From contig CM049985.1 of the NCBI GenBank assembly GCA_016630955.3, positions 682,001 to 746,000 on the forward strand: 64,000 nt of DNA, given 5' to 3'. The stretch is from Didymella arachidicola (taxonomy: Eukaryota; Ascomycota; Dothideomycetes; Pleosporales; Didymellaceae). Below, one piece after another: positions 43,898-54,971 of this stretch. The notes beneath the pieces are model-generated. The model saw only the letters and a list, made by a program, of their open reading frames with translations, was not told the DNA's origin and made no database searches. The translations under genes were made by a program, and so were the position numbers. Positions within the stretch are counted from its first letter, which is position 1. Every line of letters begins with the position of its first letter.

Positions 43898-46297
43898 CCT
43901 GGAAGTGGGTTTTCAGCAGCAATCTCGAAGGCTGAATACAAACATTACCACTACAGCAGTGGGAGGTGCTTATAATTGCTCAAGACTGCAACGGATCATT
44001 GGACACTCAACGGCAGATACAACCCGCATATTCCCTTAGCTGTGCTTGGCTCACGGCATGTATCGCGGTGTGTCCATCCGATGGAGGACAGTCAGCGTTG
44101 TTGATAACAGCCATGGTATTGGAAGTACCGAAATCGGCGTGACGTAGTGCGGCTGTTGTCACCTGCCTAATTCATCCACTAGCGAACATGTCCAAGTTGG
44201 GACACATTAGGGCCAATGAAGCTGGAAAACGGAGGGAAGAACAAAAGACAAAGTTCACAGCAGACCTTAACCCCATAAGATGGGCCTGTGCGAAGGGTAG
44301 TCATTGATGGAAAGCATCGACGCAGGCTCAGAGTCCACATCCTGAACACTGGGTGTGGGGAGTGATGCAGCTGGATCGCGTCGTGGCACAGAGACCACTC
44401 GCATTCATGGAAGTATCGGCTAAGAGTAGAATCTCACGTAGCTATCCGGTCTGCCACGCCGTGGGGAAACCGCCAAATTTGGTAGCTGGCTGTCTATTCA
44501 AAGACATCGCCCGGCATCCCTGGTGCACAACGTGTAGATCAGCCGAATCCGTGCAATAGGCATTGGTCTAGCATTTGCTCGCAAGTGCATCTTGAAATAA
44601 TGCCATGGTGTGAATGTCGAAGGTTCTGAAGTGGTAACTCAGAGGTAGAAACCGGGTCACGGTGGAGGCTTGACTGCTGAGATCACAGATTTTCGCGAAG
44701 CAAGAAGAGGCATCGATCGTCGACGGGCACAGTCATCGACATCTATTGTTGTCAGCGCTCGTCGCGCAGAAATGGGTAGCTTGTCGCGTTGCGCACGCGT
44801 TCCCACTTACTCTTCAAGCACGTTCACCTTGGTCACCAGTAGCAGACGTACAGGAGATTGCAGATGTGGAGAAGGATTTGTTGCTGCACGAATTGTATGT
44901 TTACAGACTTGAAGAAGGTATTGTGTCTGGCGCTTGCTGCGTTTGGGCGCGGGTCTGGTGTTGTTTGCCAAGGCCGATCCCATGTCTGGCGACTATTTTT
45001 AGACGTTCACCCAAAACTCAACCCCATGCTTCGGAGCATCTCCTCAGCGACACCCACTTCGACGCCTCTCCGCATCATTAGCCACGCTTTATGCGACATT
45101 GCAGATCGGAACATGGCTTGTCCGGGTACAGAGCTTCCCCAGACTTTACTTGATTGGTCCCCTGGGCGGCGGTGAAACCACAACGTGGCATTAAATCAAA
45201 TTCTCAACCAAATTCGGAATCACGAAACTCGAACCCCATACCAAAACGTAGCGGACCGTGCACAAAGTCCACAAACACAGGCCTGACCTAGCCTTGATGG
45301 ATACACTGCGTCCGTACAGCCATGGGACTGCTTGCTTGTGACCACTTCATCAAGCGGCTCAGGCAAACGCAGTGTGGGAGACACCTCCATGCAGACGATG
45401 CACCGAGTCTGTGGTTGCTGCTGGTATCGCGGCCATGTTTACTCTGCTGGCGCATTCCTTGAACAGACATGTGAGCCCCACATGATAAGAAACTCCACAG
45501 CTTACACTCTGAACCAGTCCAGGCAACTTTTGCGGCAAACACATAATATGGATACCGACACAGCCTCGTTCGGTTTCACGAGCCTCAGAGACTGAATGAA
45601 CTGCCTGCCAAGCTTTGCACCTTGAGACAGCCTGAAGCTTAGGCATGATGAAGACGGAGCTAGGCGTACACCAAACGCAGCAGATCTGCAGCCCACACGT
45701 GTCCTAGCCTCGGTTGTCGTTGCTGAAGCTTGCTTCCGATGAACATGATCCTACAACGACGCAGCCGACTCTCTACACTTCACTGTCTCACCCTACTTCG
45801 CGATCGACTCTCATAGGTTCCTCATCTGGCACCAGACTTGCTCGGCCTGGAGCATCCCGGCTCAGAATCCTGTCAAGATCCACAGAAGCAGAAGAACGTC
45901 GGCTTCTTGCGATCTGCTGTTACCTCATCTATGTTTGAAACGTCCTTTGTAGAGTCAAACGCCAAGCAGGATTGCATTCTCGTGCCTCATCGTTACTTTC
46001 GAAACCTTACATCGACGCCTTCCTGCATCTTGGCCAAAACTCTACAGCGCTTCACCATGGCCGGGCCAGACATGACCGAGGCGGCTTTACGGAAAGTCAG
46101 GGCAGGTCTACGTTGATTGACACTTGCACTCAGGTATAAATGAGGATAGGTACGCGACTGAAAGAAGAGCATCCAGCACTCAGGTTCCCAATTCGGCTTC
46201 TACAGTAATCACTACTTCTCTTCCATTCTATTAATACCTCTTTTACTTTGTTCACTTAATCATCTGACCGGTTCAGACTACTATTCCCATATTCAAA
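43898..46297. other. long gene-poor stretch
   Basis: About 2.4 kb without a supportable gene; frames up to 111 codons overlap on both strands with no domains. The last 250 bases form the promoter and leader of the Egh16-like gene. Confidence 0.5.
46135..46140 (+). promoter_or_regulatory. TATA box of the Egh16-like gene
   Basis: TATAAA 158 bases before the start codon, followed by a pyrimidine-rich leader (CTTCTCTTCCATTC). Assigned by motif and position only. Confidence 0.5.
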
Positions 46298-47149
46298 ATG
46301 TACTTCTCCAAGTCCTCCGTCGTTGCTTTCAGCCTATTGGCTTCCTCTACCCTCGTGGCTGGCCACGGTGCCATCATCAAGGCTACTGGTGATGCTGGAG
46401 GCGCTGGTTCTGCTATCGGTGTTGATCCCACCACTCCTCGTGACGGCACAAACCGCAATCCTTTCCAGCAAGACTCCACTCGCTTCCGTGGCGATGCCGC
46501 AGCCACCTGCGGTGAGACCCTTGGTGGAGGTGCCAACGACATCCAAGCTGGTACAGCTCAGGTCATGCAGCTCAACGGCGCCACGCTTCCCCAGGTTTCT
46601 GCTGGTGGTGCGCTCATGATGACCGTCCATCAGGTCAACTCCGACGGTGCTGGCCCTTACAAGTGCATGATTGACGCCACCGGCACTGGCGCCAACTGGG
46701 TCCCCATGACCGTCACCCAGAACCTCCCGGGTAACGCCCGTGGGCGCAACAAGGATACTCAGCTGCAGGATCAACCTCTCAACGTCCAAATTGACGCTGC
46801 CCAGACTTGCACCGGTACCGTCGCTGGACAAAGCAACGTCTGCATGGTCCGTTGCCAAAACCCCGCTCGCGCTGGTCCCTTCGGCGGATGTGTTCCAGTC
46901 CAAATGGCTGGAGCTGCTGGTGCGGCTGCCCCTGCGACCGGTGCTGCTGCTGGCGCTGCAGGAACTGGCGCTAATACAGGTGCTGCTGCAGGAGGTGCTG
47001 CTGGAGGTGCTGCTACAGGTGCGACCACTGGCTCTGCTGCTACCTCCGCCAACACCGTCTCTTCTCCCGCTCAGCGCCGCAAGGCCCCCCCGGCTCTTAC
47101 TGATGACGACCAGGAGGAAGAGGTTGACCTCGTCGGGGGCGAATTCTAA
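46298..47149 (+). CDS. Egh16-like secreted protein (appressorium-type)
   Basis: Single exon, 283 residues. A clear signal peptide (residues 1-22, ending LVAG) precedes His23, so cleavage there would leave a His at the mature N-terminus. The ~190-residue body has Cys pairs (Cys71, and CTGTVAGQSNVCMVRC later) and resembles the Egh16/Gas1 family first described from powdery mildew and Magnaporthe, secreted during plant infection. The C-terminus is a long Ala/Gly/Thr repeat region, then QRRK and an acidic end (DDDQEEEVDL), likely unstructured. Family function is not settled. The 306-codon frame on the opposite strand is a codon-bias shadow. Confidence 0.88.
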   Translation: MYFSKSSVVAFSLLASSTLVAGHGAIIKATGDAGGAGSAIGVDPTTPRDGTNRNPFQQDSTRFRGDAAATCGETLGGGANDIQAGTAQVMQLNGATLPQVSAGGALMMTVHQVNSDGAGPYKCMIDATGTGANWVPMTVTQNLPGNARGRNKDTQLQDQPLNVQIDAAQTCTGTVAGQSNVCMVRCQNPARAGPFGGCVPVQMAGAAGAAAPATGAAAGAAGTGANTGAAAGGAAGGAATGATTGSAATSANTVSSPAQRRKAPPALTDDDQEEEVDLVGGEF

Positions 47150-48191
47150 GCTCTCGGCTGCTTGAGCTGCGACAATTACCACGACAAAGTTATGGCGGAT
47201 AAGGTAATAATGGACGACACAGTGCGTCTCATGACTCCTGTAATAATCACACAATGTTTTATTAAGTCTAGGAGATAAGTAGTGGAGTGCGATGTAATCC
47301 TGCTGGTCTGCGACCAGAGGATGTGATCATGTACGACTTAGTAGGTGGTGGAGGGAGTGGTTACGTATACGCTCGCTTGGGAACCGGTCTGTTGTGCTGC
47401 TTTGAGAATAGTTTGGGTTAGTCTACTAATTGATGTTCACAACATCTGCTTCATCCTCGCTCGCTAATGTTGATGATTTCACATCGGAACTTAGCAGAAT
47501 TCGCGGCCTTGATGCATACATTGACGAGCCTAAGAAAGAAGACGTTCTAACTAAGCTTTGATGTTCAATGTGTGGCTAAGGCCTATATGTGACGGCATAT
47601 GGTTCAGGCGTTTCATAATGGTCTCCACACTGTTTGCACTGTCCAGCTGTACCCGGAATTCAGCTAGTGCTTGAAGAGGCAGACCACTAGCTGTCTAGAG
47701 GCGGCGGGACCTGCTTTCATTGTCCAGCAACCACCCAGTGTCCTCTTAATCTCTGCTAGCTGGTTCCTACTTAGCGAACTTTTACGGTACTTGTAATGAT
47801 AGCCAAGCTCATGAGTGTCGCAAACGCCTGTGTGAAAGCCATGGTCCCTATTAGGATCGTTTCATTGGTCCAGGACAAGCCGGAACACATTTTTCATTCT
47901 GGGAGACAATCAGCGACCTTCACCGAGCGATTTGCAATGTGACACTCGTTTTTATGGTAGTCAACTTGCTGAGATGGCCACTGAGTACGTTGGATCGCAA
48001 TATCACGTACGTTCAGAAGCGGTTTCGAAGAAGAAGAATAGAATTAGTCATTACTTAGTAAGAAGCAGAGAAATTGCGCAGGAGACGTCCGAGTTTTCAA
48101 ATAAGAGCGAGATCCACATAAAACTGTTCAAGCAAGTACCGTATCTTTCTTCAGAGAAACGATGTCCTTCCGTCGCGCACTCACGAACCCT
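47150..48191. other. convergent intergenic region, no gene seen
   Basis: 3' flanks of the Egh16-like and SBP56-like genes. No coding frame above about 90 codons and no repeat noticed. Confidence 0.45.
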
Positions 48192-49589
48192 CTAATAGTA
48201 GTACGGCTTGTTAGGGTCAGTCAAATCGAAAATGACCGCCGAGTGAGGCTTAGCTCCTCCGCGGTTGGCGAATTCGCTGGGGAAATTGATGCTGCGGTTG
48301 AAGCTGAGACTGCCGTTCGGCAGGATGTCAATCCACTGAGCCTTGAAGTCGGCAGGGGTGTTGACGACACCGATCTCTCCAGTCTGGACAAAGTAGTCAG
48401 TGACAAGAAGGTTCTTCTTGTCAGGGCTGATCTTAATGTAATGAGGTCCCACGATACCCTGGTCTTCATCAGGATTGTCGAGACGCTTGACGTTGTTGAG
48501 ATCCGAGATGTCGAGTGCAGCAACGTGATTACCGAGAGTGAGCGTGAAGTAGGCAAACTTTCCATCGTCGGTAATGTCGGAATAGATGGCGAGGTTCTCG
48601 CGGGCACGGGGACCAAGGTCGAAGAGTAGCTCTGCGACACCTTGATTACCATTGGCGTCATTGCGGAACGGGTAGATGATCCAGACCTGACCGGGGCCAA
48701 CGGCTGTAGCAAGGGCGGCGGACTCTTTGTTGCCGGGAATGAACTTGATGTCCTGGATACCTTGGCCGTTGGGAATGGTGATAGTGGAGATGATCTTGCG
48801 CGAGCTGAGCTCCCACAGACGGAGAGTGTTGGCCTTCTGAATGCCGATAGCAGAGGCAGGCTTCAGGATGGTGACGGGTACGACGAAGTCAGAAGTTAAG
48901 ATGATGTTCTTGTTGAAGTCAATGCTCAGACCGTGCGGGCTGAACTGCTCACCGAGAATGTTGAGAGTACCCTCGACATCCTCAGGCCACTCGTGGATGA
49001 TGTTGAAGTTGGCATCAGTCTCAACGAGACGACCAGGCGAAGTACCCGCGGCAGAGCCCATGTAAGTAATGAAGAAGCCGCCATCGGGCTTTGCGCGAAT
49101 CTCATCCGTGATAGAAGAGAGCAGAGCGCGGTTACTCTTCTTGAACTTAGGCTGGTAAGGATTGGTTGTGTCGAAGTAGTATGCAGTGTCCTGGGTCTTC
49201 AACAATGACAGAAGGCCACCGCCGACAAGGGTCTTGCCATCGAGGGAAGAACCCAAGTGATGGGGCGAATTACCACTGGACGGCACATCGGTGACCCAGA
49301 GGAGTGTACCGAAGGTGTCATCGTCAAGCGAGTATGTCGCCAAGAAGTCCTTGTGGTTATTGTCACCTGCGGCGGTCCAGAAGTAGCCAATCTTCTTGGG
49401 CTTGAGGCTTTGATTACCGGTAAATGGAGGGCTTTCGAGAGGAGGAGTTGGAATCTGCAGGATTGGCAGAGGAGGAGCGTTGGTTGAGAGAGGCTCCGTT
49501 ACTCCCGGAATGGATGGAATGAGAGGGGGCAGGGAAAGCGCGCTGGCCGTGCTGGCAAGCAGTGCCGAGAAAAGAGTAGTGGAGTACAT
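48192..49589 (-). CDS. secreted SBP56-like (selenium-binding/methanethiol-oxidase-like) beta-propeller protein
   Basis: Single exon, 465 residues with a signal peptide (residues 1-~18). The body resembles the SBP56 beta-propeller family, whose animal and bacterial members include methanethiol oxidase: repeating blade strands and His-bearing turns at SPHHLGSSLDGKT, FSPHGLSIDF, GPHYIKISPDKKNLLVTDY and KPHSAVIFDL. In the family such His residues bind a copper or other metal site. SBP56 proteins are normally cytosolic, so a secreted one is unusual. Family assignment is by pattern; the protein could instead be a more distant lactonase- or YncE-like propeller. It faces the Egh16-like gene tail to tail. 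Confidence 0.72.
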   Translation of the reverse strand: MYSTTLFSALLASTASALSLPPLIPSIPGVTEPLSTNAPPLPILQIPTPPLESPPFTGNQSLKPKKIGYFWTAAGDNNHKDFLATYSLDDDTFGTLLWVTDVPSSGNSPHHLGSSLDGKTLVGGGLLSLLKTQDTAYYFDTTNPYQPKFKKSNRALLSSITDEIRAKPDGGFFITYMGSAAGTSPGRLVETDANFNIIHEWPEDVEGTLNILGEQFSPHGLSIDFNKNIILTSDFVVPVTILKPASAIGIQKANTLRLWELSSRKIISTITIPNGQGIQDIKFIPGNKESAALATAVGPGQVWIIYPFRNDANGNQGVAELLFDLGPRARENLAIYSDITDDGKFAYFTLTLGNHVAALDISDLNNVKRLDNPDEDQGIVGPHYIKISPDKKNLLVTDYFVQTGEIGVVNTPADFKAQWIDILPNGSLSFNRSINFPSEFANRGGAKPHSAVIFDLTDPNKPYYY

Positions 49590-49688
49590 TACGATGACGA
49601 CAAGCAGTCAAGAGACGATGTTGATGGAGTTGCTGAGAGGGTTTGAGCAAGTTGTGAGCTGGTTTCTACCCCATGATCCTACGTCCCT

Positions 49689-49696
49689 TATTTATA
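49689..49696 (-). promoter_or_regulatory. TATA box of the SBP56-like gene
   Basis: TATAAATA on the coding strand about 100 bases before the ATG. Motif and spacing only. Confidence 0.5.
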
Positions 49697-51015
49697 CTGC
49701 GTTCATTTCCTTCCGCACACAATCTTTGCACATGGTTACCAACTCAGGACGTTCTCACCACACCGGCCACTGGCTATCCTCATCTTCTTCCACTGGCGGC
49801 GATGGTACCATTCAGCCCGAATTGACGACCACAATGAAACTTCGTCGAGTCCTAGAGTTGGCTAAACCATATCCATGATGAGATCGACAGGAGCGTGCAG
49901 TTACAATCTCAGCCCTGCTGTCCTACGGCAGTCAAAACTAAGCTCAACAGGGCTGAGATCAAAACATGGCATCCGCTAAGGCGACGATGATCGGCGGTAG
50001 AGGAATAATTTCGGTCGTGCAGGGAGCTTCGTCGAGGCTAGAGTCTTGGTATTGTTTCCAGATTGGGATCAGATAGACTCTTTCTCGAAGGGTTTCACTT
50101 GGTTGTTTCCTTTTTCCAACCTCAAGTGTCCTTCAAGGTACATGCCGGACGGACTCGTGCTCGACGCAGCAGGTCTTGTGACCAGAAGAGCATAGACTCA
50201 GCCAATCCTTTTGTCAAGATCGTCTGCCAGCACTCCCAACTCAAAATCCATCTCGGCTTCTTCCAGCAGAGAAACCAAGAGGCGTTATGGCGTCAAGACG
50301 GCAAGGCTCTCATCCGGTGTGAATGCAGTCCGTATTGGGATACAAACTTGGGTGCTCTAAAGACTATCAAACTTTGGAGGACTGGAGAACTCTGTGCGGG
50401 AGTAGTGTGATCCCATGAACCCTTTCCACGGTGGGAAGCAGTCACCTCCTAGCACTGCAGGTGATACAAAACTCATGGCAGAAACCGGTGAACAATAGCT
50501 GTGTACAACATGGTGCTAACGATGTGCACTCAATCTCAGTAGTATAGTACTGTAAAGTCAGAAGTCGGAGTACTGAAATCACACAGGGCTGCGGAGTGAT
50601 GGCAATTCGATGCGCGAATGGTGTGATTGCACTAGCGTGCCAATCCGGGGTCGATCTGCGTCGTCAACACTACAACCTTTGGAACGCCAAGCATCGCGAC
50701 ATCTTGTCCAATGCTTGCGACCGTGGGGATCATGGTAGCAGCCGAGATCCTCGCCGATTACTGGACGAAGATCGCCACTTTACCCGAATAGGTTGAGCAT
50801 GGCAGTAGCATGGCCAAGGAGCAGCAAAGCCGCCTAATGGCAACTCTTTCTCTCAAATGACGAGCTGCACTCCATGTGATAGTGAGCGGGAGATACGCAT
50901 ACATGTTGCCTTGGCAATGAACCGCATGCCCGAACGAGATCCATAGTAGGCACAATGCAATGAAAGGCAGGGAAGCGGTTATCGAACCGTCAAATTATGC
51001 CATCGTGTCTCTGCG

Positions 51016-51021
51016 TATAAG
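51016..51021 (+). promoter_or_regulatory. TATA box of the bicupin gene
   Basis: TATAAG about 60 bases before the start codon at 51078. Motif and spacing only. Confidence 0.45.
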
Positions 51022-51077
51022 TAGCCCTGCAGAGGCAACCGAGCCGGACACTCGTTCACTGTTCCTTCAACTACAAA

Positions 51078-52518
51078 ATGAGATTCTTGAGCGTGGCCAG
51101 CGTGCTCTTTGCGTCGACAGCCCTGGCTGGTGTAGTCAAGCGCCAGACTCCTGCTCCGTTCACCGATGGTCAACCAGTCGATGGTAAAGGAAAAGGCGCC
51201 CCGATTCTGGGTATCAGTAACCGAATCCCTCAGAGTGCTCATGGAAACTGATTCCTTGTAGGTGGCACCAATCACCAAGTGGATCTTGAGAATCCCTCGA
51301 ACTTGGGCCAGCAGAGTACCGATTCCGGCACCGTGCCAAACCTCAAATGGCGCTTCTCGGACTCGAAGACCAGAATCTACCCCGGTGGCTGGGTCCGTGA
51401 GCAGGTCGACAATGATTTGCCGCAGAGCCACGACATCGCAGCCGCGCAGCAGCACTTGAAGAAGGGCGCTATTCGCGAGCTGCATTGGCATCGTGTTGTA
51501 TGTCTTTACGTTTTCGACCACTCCCGGAACTAAGTTGACTTGATCGTAGGCAGAGTGGGGTCAAGTTCTATTTGGTCGCGTGCTGGTGTCGGCGGTTGAT
51601 GAAAACGGTCGTCACCAAGTCACCGAACTCGGCTTCGGAGATATCTGGTACTTTCCTAAGGGCCAGGCACATACCGTGCAGGGGTTAGACGAGGAGAATG
51701 AGTATCTACTTGCGTTCGACGACGGCAACTTCGATGCGGCTGGGTAAGGTAGACCGAGCTTCTTGCCTTCAGTTGACTGACCATCTTCCAGAACGACATT
51801 CAACCTTGACGACTGGCTAGCAAAAACACCCAAATCGATCCTGGCGAAGAGCTTCGGTCTACCCGAATCAACCTTCGACAACTTGCCCAAGACAAATCCG
51901 TACATTCAGAACAGCACGACTGGAGTACCTGCGAGACAGAGAAATATCACTGGAGGTGCTGGTGAACTCGTCGCTGACGCGTCGTATGTCTATCGCACCT
52001 TCTCACACGCTCCTGAGCCTGCGCCTGGAGGTGCTGGTGTATGGTGGAAGATCGACTCGACCAACTTCCCCATCTCGAAGACAATCGCATCGACATACGT
52101 GGTCCTTGAGCCCAAGGGTATCAGAGAGCTGCACTGGCATCCTACTGTAAGTTAGCCAGATACTCCTGCAATACGTGCTAGCGCTCACCTTCGACAGTCC
52201 GAGGAATGGTTGTACTTCCACGAAGGCAAAGGCCGCGCAACAGTGTTCACTGGTAACAGCAACTCGCGCACGTTCGACTTCGGTCCTGGTGATACTGCAG
52301 TTTTCCCGGATAACTCTGGGCACTACATTGAAAACACATCCGAGACTCAGAACCTTACCTGGATCGAGATCTACAAAGCAGACCGCGTTGCCGATGTGTC
52401 GTTAACTCAGTGGTTAGCCCTGACGCCCGCAGACATTGTCGCTGATGTGCTCAAGCTACCGTTGAACATTGTTGAGGGACTGAAGAAAGAGAAGCAGGTG
52501 CTAGTCCACGGCAAATAG
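51078..52518 (+). CDS. secreted bicupin oxalate decarboxylase
   Basis: Five exons (51078-51210, 51262-51497, 51550-51743, 51792-52146, 52198-52518) give 412 residues. Oxalate decarboxylase converts oxalate to formate and CO2 with Mn in cupin sites. A signal peptide (1-~17) is followed by KR at 21-22, a possible Kex2 site. Cupin 1 has ELHWHR with His119, His121, Glu125 and a later His164 (GQAHTVQG); cupin 2 has ELHWHP with His302, His304, Glu309 and the NSGHYIEN His. Both metal sites look complete. The second-exon donor was set at GTATGT, which yields HWHRVAEW; an earlier GTTGTA would drop one residue. Family relatives include fungal oxalate decarboxylases; an oxalate-oxidase-like role cannot be excluded from sequence. 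Confidence 0.93.
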
Positions 52519-54820
52519 AGGCGATGACCGCTCCCTCGTATTGTAGGAGACAAGCACAGTTGCCCTGTATGTCTTACACAACTCGGATCCGGCATGTAAT
52601 GGCCGAGTAATAGTAATTAGCGTAACTTAACAATGCGACCATCTTGCATCACGCTGTTTCGCACATTGACTTTGAGGTACATGTCGTAGAGTAAGTATGT
52701 GGACAGAGGAACCGAGGAGGAGCAGTGCAACGAAACCTGCCACTCGATGCACTTGCCCCACTTTGCGGAAAAGCGGAGCATCTGACGGATGCATCCCTAC
52801 ACTAAATCTGTACATTCTCCGCGGAGCCGTGATCTGCCAAAAGGACGTACACAGTATACTCACCGCACGCTGGGTGTGGGCTATGCAAGATCCTCCCCGA
52901 GCTCGCTTTGTGTGGCGTGCGCCCTGCATGTACATTGCACGCCCCGCTCTGCCCTGCCTCGGTAGCTCGTTCAGTCAGCCCCATTGTGTCTTTGTCTTGT
53001 ATCCTTACTCTTGCCAGTAGTAGGTATTGCACTCGGGCTGGTCGACCAGGAAGCGCAGGACTTCGAGCAACGTAGGGTCGTGCAAACTGCAGACGATCAT
53101 GTCAAGATACGAGTCACATTCTTGTAACGCCTTGACGCTCAAAGCCACCGCTTCTTCATTCACGCATGCTTGTTGCGCAAAGACAAAAACCTCGAAGAAA
53201 GGCGAAGTCCAGGCCGTCGTCGAGTGTGCCCTAGCAGGATGCGCTTTATTGAGATAGCAACATGGACATGGCTCTGGAAGTTTTTGATCGAGTTGTCCAC
53301 TCGACACTGGATTTGGCAGCTCGATTGCGGTGCTCGGCCGGAAGCTTCCTCCAAAATGGCAAATGTCAACCCCTGAGGAAGACGAATGTTGTAGGTTTAG
53401 TACGCGCAAGCCCACAGATGTGACCAACTGCGTGATCTGGTGTATCAAGGAGGTAGCAGGGACCATCGCCGAAGTAATCGTGGACTCCGAATCCGCCGAT
53501 TTGAAGTCCTCTTCAGACTCAAATCTCGTGTACTTGATAGCTTCCAAATGTGGCGTCAAGGAGAAACGCGATCAGATTTGATGAGGTACACGGGCATGAA
53601 CTCACCCTCGAAGCCTGATCCAACGATTATCTTAACCTTTGGTGAATACTTCTCAGTATGCCCGCTTGGCTAGTCAAAGGAGTACCAGCGTCTTCGACAA
53701 CATCGTGACCTTCCTCTCAGTTCAACCCTCTGATGTCAATGTTCAGTCGTCTTATCATTACGGGAGAGTGGTTTTTGAGACCTTCGTGTTTACCACTGTC
53801 GAAAAGCAACCTCTTGCTGAGCGAGGGATGGTCAAGCAAGGATGTGATGGATCTTAGGTTCAGAACCTCGAAGCCAGTCAGGACCGGTTGAACAACTCCT
53901 TCCGAAGCAACACAAATCTATGCTCTCGCACCGACAGCGCGAGATTGAATGCAGGTTTCATGGTGGGATGTTGGCCGTCGCCATGTTATAGATTGCACTC
54001 CGTCATCCACGCTCTCACGCAAAGTACCGAAGTTGCAATTTGTGTACTCGGACAGCATCCCGGACCCTTCTTTATCGCCTTGTAGCATCATGCACGTGGG
54101 AACTGGGCATACGGGAATAGTATCATGCACCAGCTTCGCATAAGCTTTGGACTCATCGTTGGTCTTAGCGCAGTTCTAGTTCTCGGCCCGGGGAGAGCCG
54201 CTGCAGTTCGCGAGTAACCCTGCTGTGTAGGTCGCGACCTTTGGCTGTGCTGCTCTCCTGATTGAGATGTAACGAGCAGCCACAGCCAACCAAAACACGC
54301 TTATTCTGCGAGCCAATGGGCATTTTCTAGGTCTCCTTACAGGCGATTGCAACCGTGTCGCTCTGACCGCCTCTTATGGCTGGAAAGTGGGCTCGAAGTG
54401 GAGTGAACGTCGACCAGAAGGCTGCTCTGAGTTGTCTGAGTGAACTATCGGTTGCGACTCTATGTAGTTCCGTTGCGCACAGCCTCCGCCATGACACGCA
54501 TCTGTCAGTTCTAGTGCATCACTCGGCGCTTTGCGCACGTATGAACACCGAGACGGCAGTGAGATGACGAGCGCTGCTGGTCGTGGAGAGTCGGGAACAA
54601 TACCAACTTGGTCTTTCGATCGTGCCATGGAGTGTAACGACGGGGAGGGTGACATCCTTGATGGGCTTCAGGCCGTCACCTGCACGTGCAATGCGGGAGA
54701 ATATGTAGTGTGTAACAGCATGCTGCGTAGTGCGGATGTGACAGTTGTGACGGAAAGGGCTTCCGTGGAAAGAGCTACGGTTGGTTTGGGCCATCCTTGC
54801 CGTTAGGGCGGACGAAACTA
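52519..54820. other. gene-poor region before the second pogo element
   Basis: Apart from the weak frame at 53005-53559 I see no gene. Frames around 54374-54911 overlap each other on both strands without domains. The region ends at the TA target (54819-54820). Confidence 0.45.
53005..53559 (-). CDS. weak hypothetical protein
   Basis: A 184-codon single frame with no recognised domain. It contains a PCPCC Cys cluster, an Ala/Phe-rich helix (FFEVFVFAQQA) and a Leu-rich helix (HDPTLLEVLRFLVDQ) near the end, faintly like the C-terminal helices of Zn2Cys6 regulators of the AflR type. No zinc cluster or other exon was found upstream. It may be a gene remnant or a chance frame. Confidence 0.25.
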   Translation of the reverse strand: MTPHLEAIKYTRFESEEDFKSADSESTITSAMVPATSLIHQITQLVTSVGLRVLNLQHSSSSGVDICHFGGSFRPSTAIELPNPVSSGQLDQKLPEPCPCCYLNKAHPARAHSTTAWTSPFFEVFVFAQQACVNEEAVALSVKALQECDSYLDMIVCSLHDPTLLEVLRFLVDQPECNTYYWQE

Positions 54821-54870
54821 CCGAGTTCGGCCTCGTGATGCACACGGCGCGTGATGCACACCCCACCAAC
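54821..54870 (+). repeat. left terminal inverted repeat of intact pogo element
   Basis: Begins CCGAGTTCGGCCTCGTGATG after TA; ends CACCCCACCAAC. The 12-mer CGTGATGCACAC lies at 54834-54845 and again at 54850-54861. Confidence 0.93.
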
Positions 54871-54971
54871 TTTCGCACCCCAGAATAAGTGAGGTTATTG
54901 ATCGACACCACAACGCTACTATCGCGAGATAAGTTGGTGGATTACTATATAGACTATTGCGAAACTTTTGG

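Larger units (their letters stand above)
49590..51077. other. divergent gene-poor region
   Basis: Promoters of the SBP56-like gene (minus) and the bicupin gene (plus) lie at the two ends. In between, frames of up to 132 codons show no domain. Nothing else supported. Confidence 0.45.

Noticed and set aside
46334..47254. A 306-codon minus-strand frame antisense to the Egh16-like gene
   Set aside because: It has no domain and is explained by the strong third-position C bias and Ala/Gly repeats of the sense gene, which avoid antisense stops.
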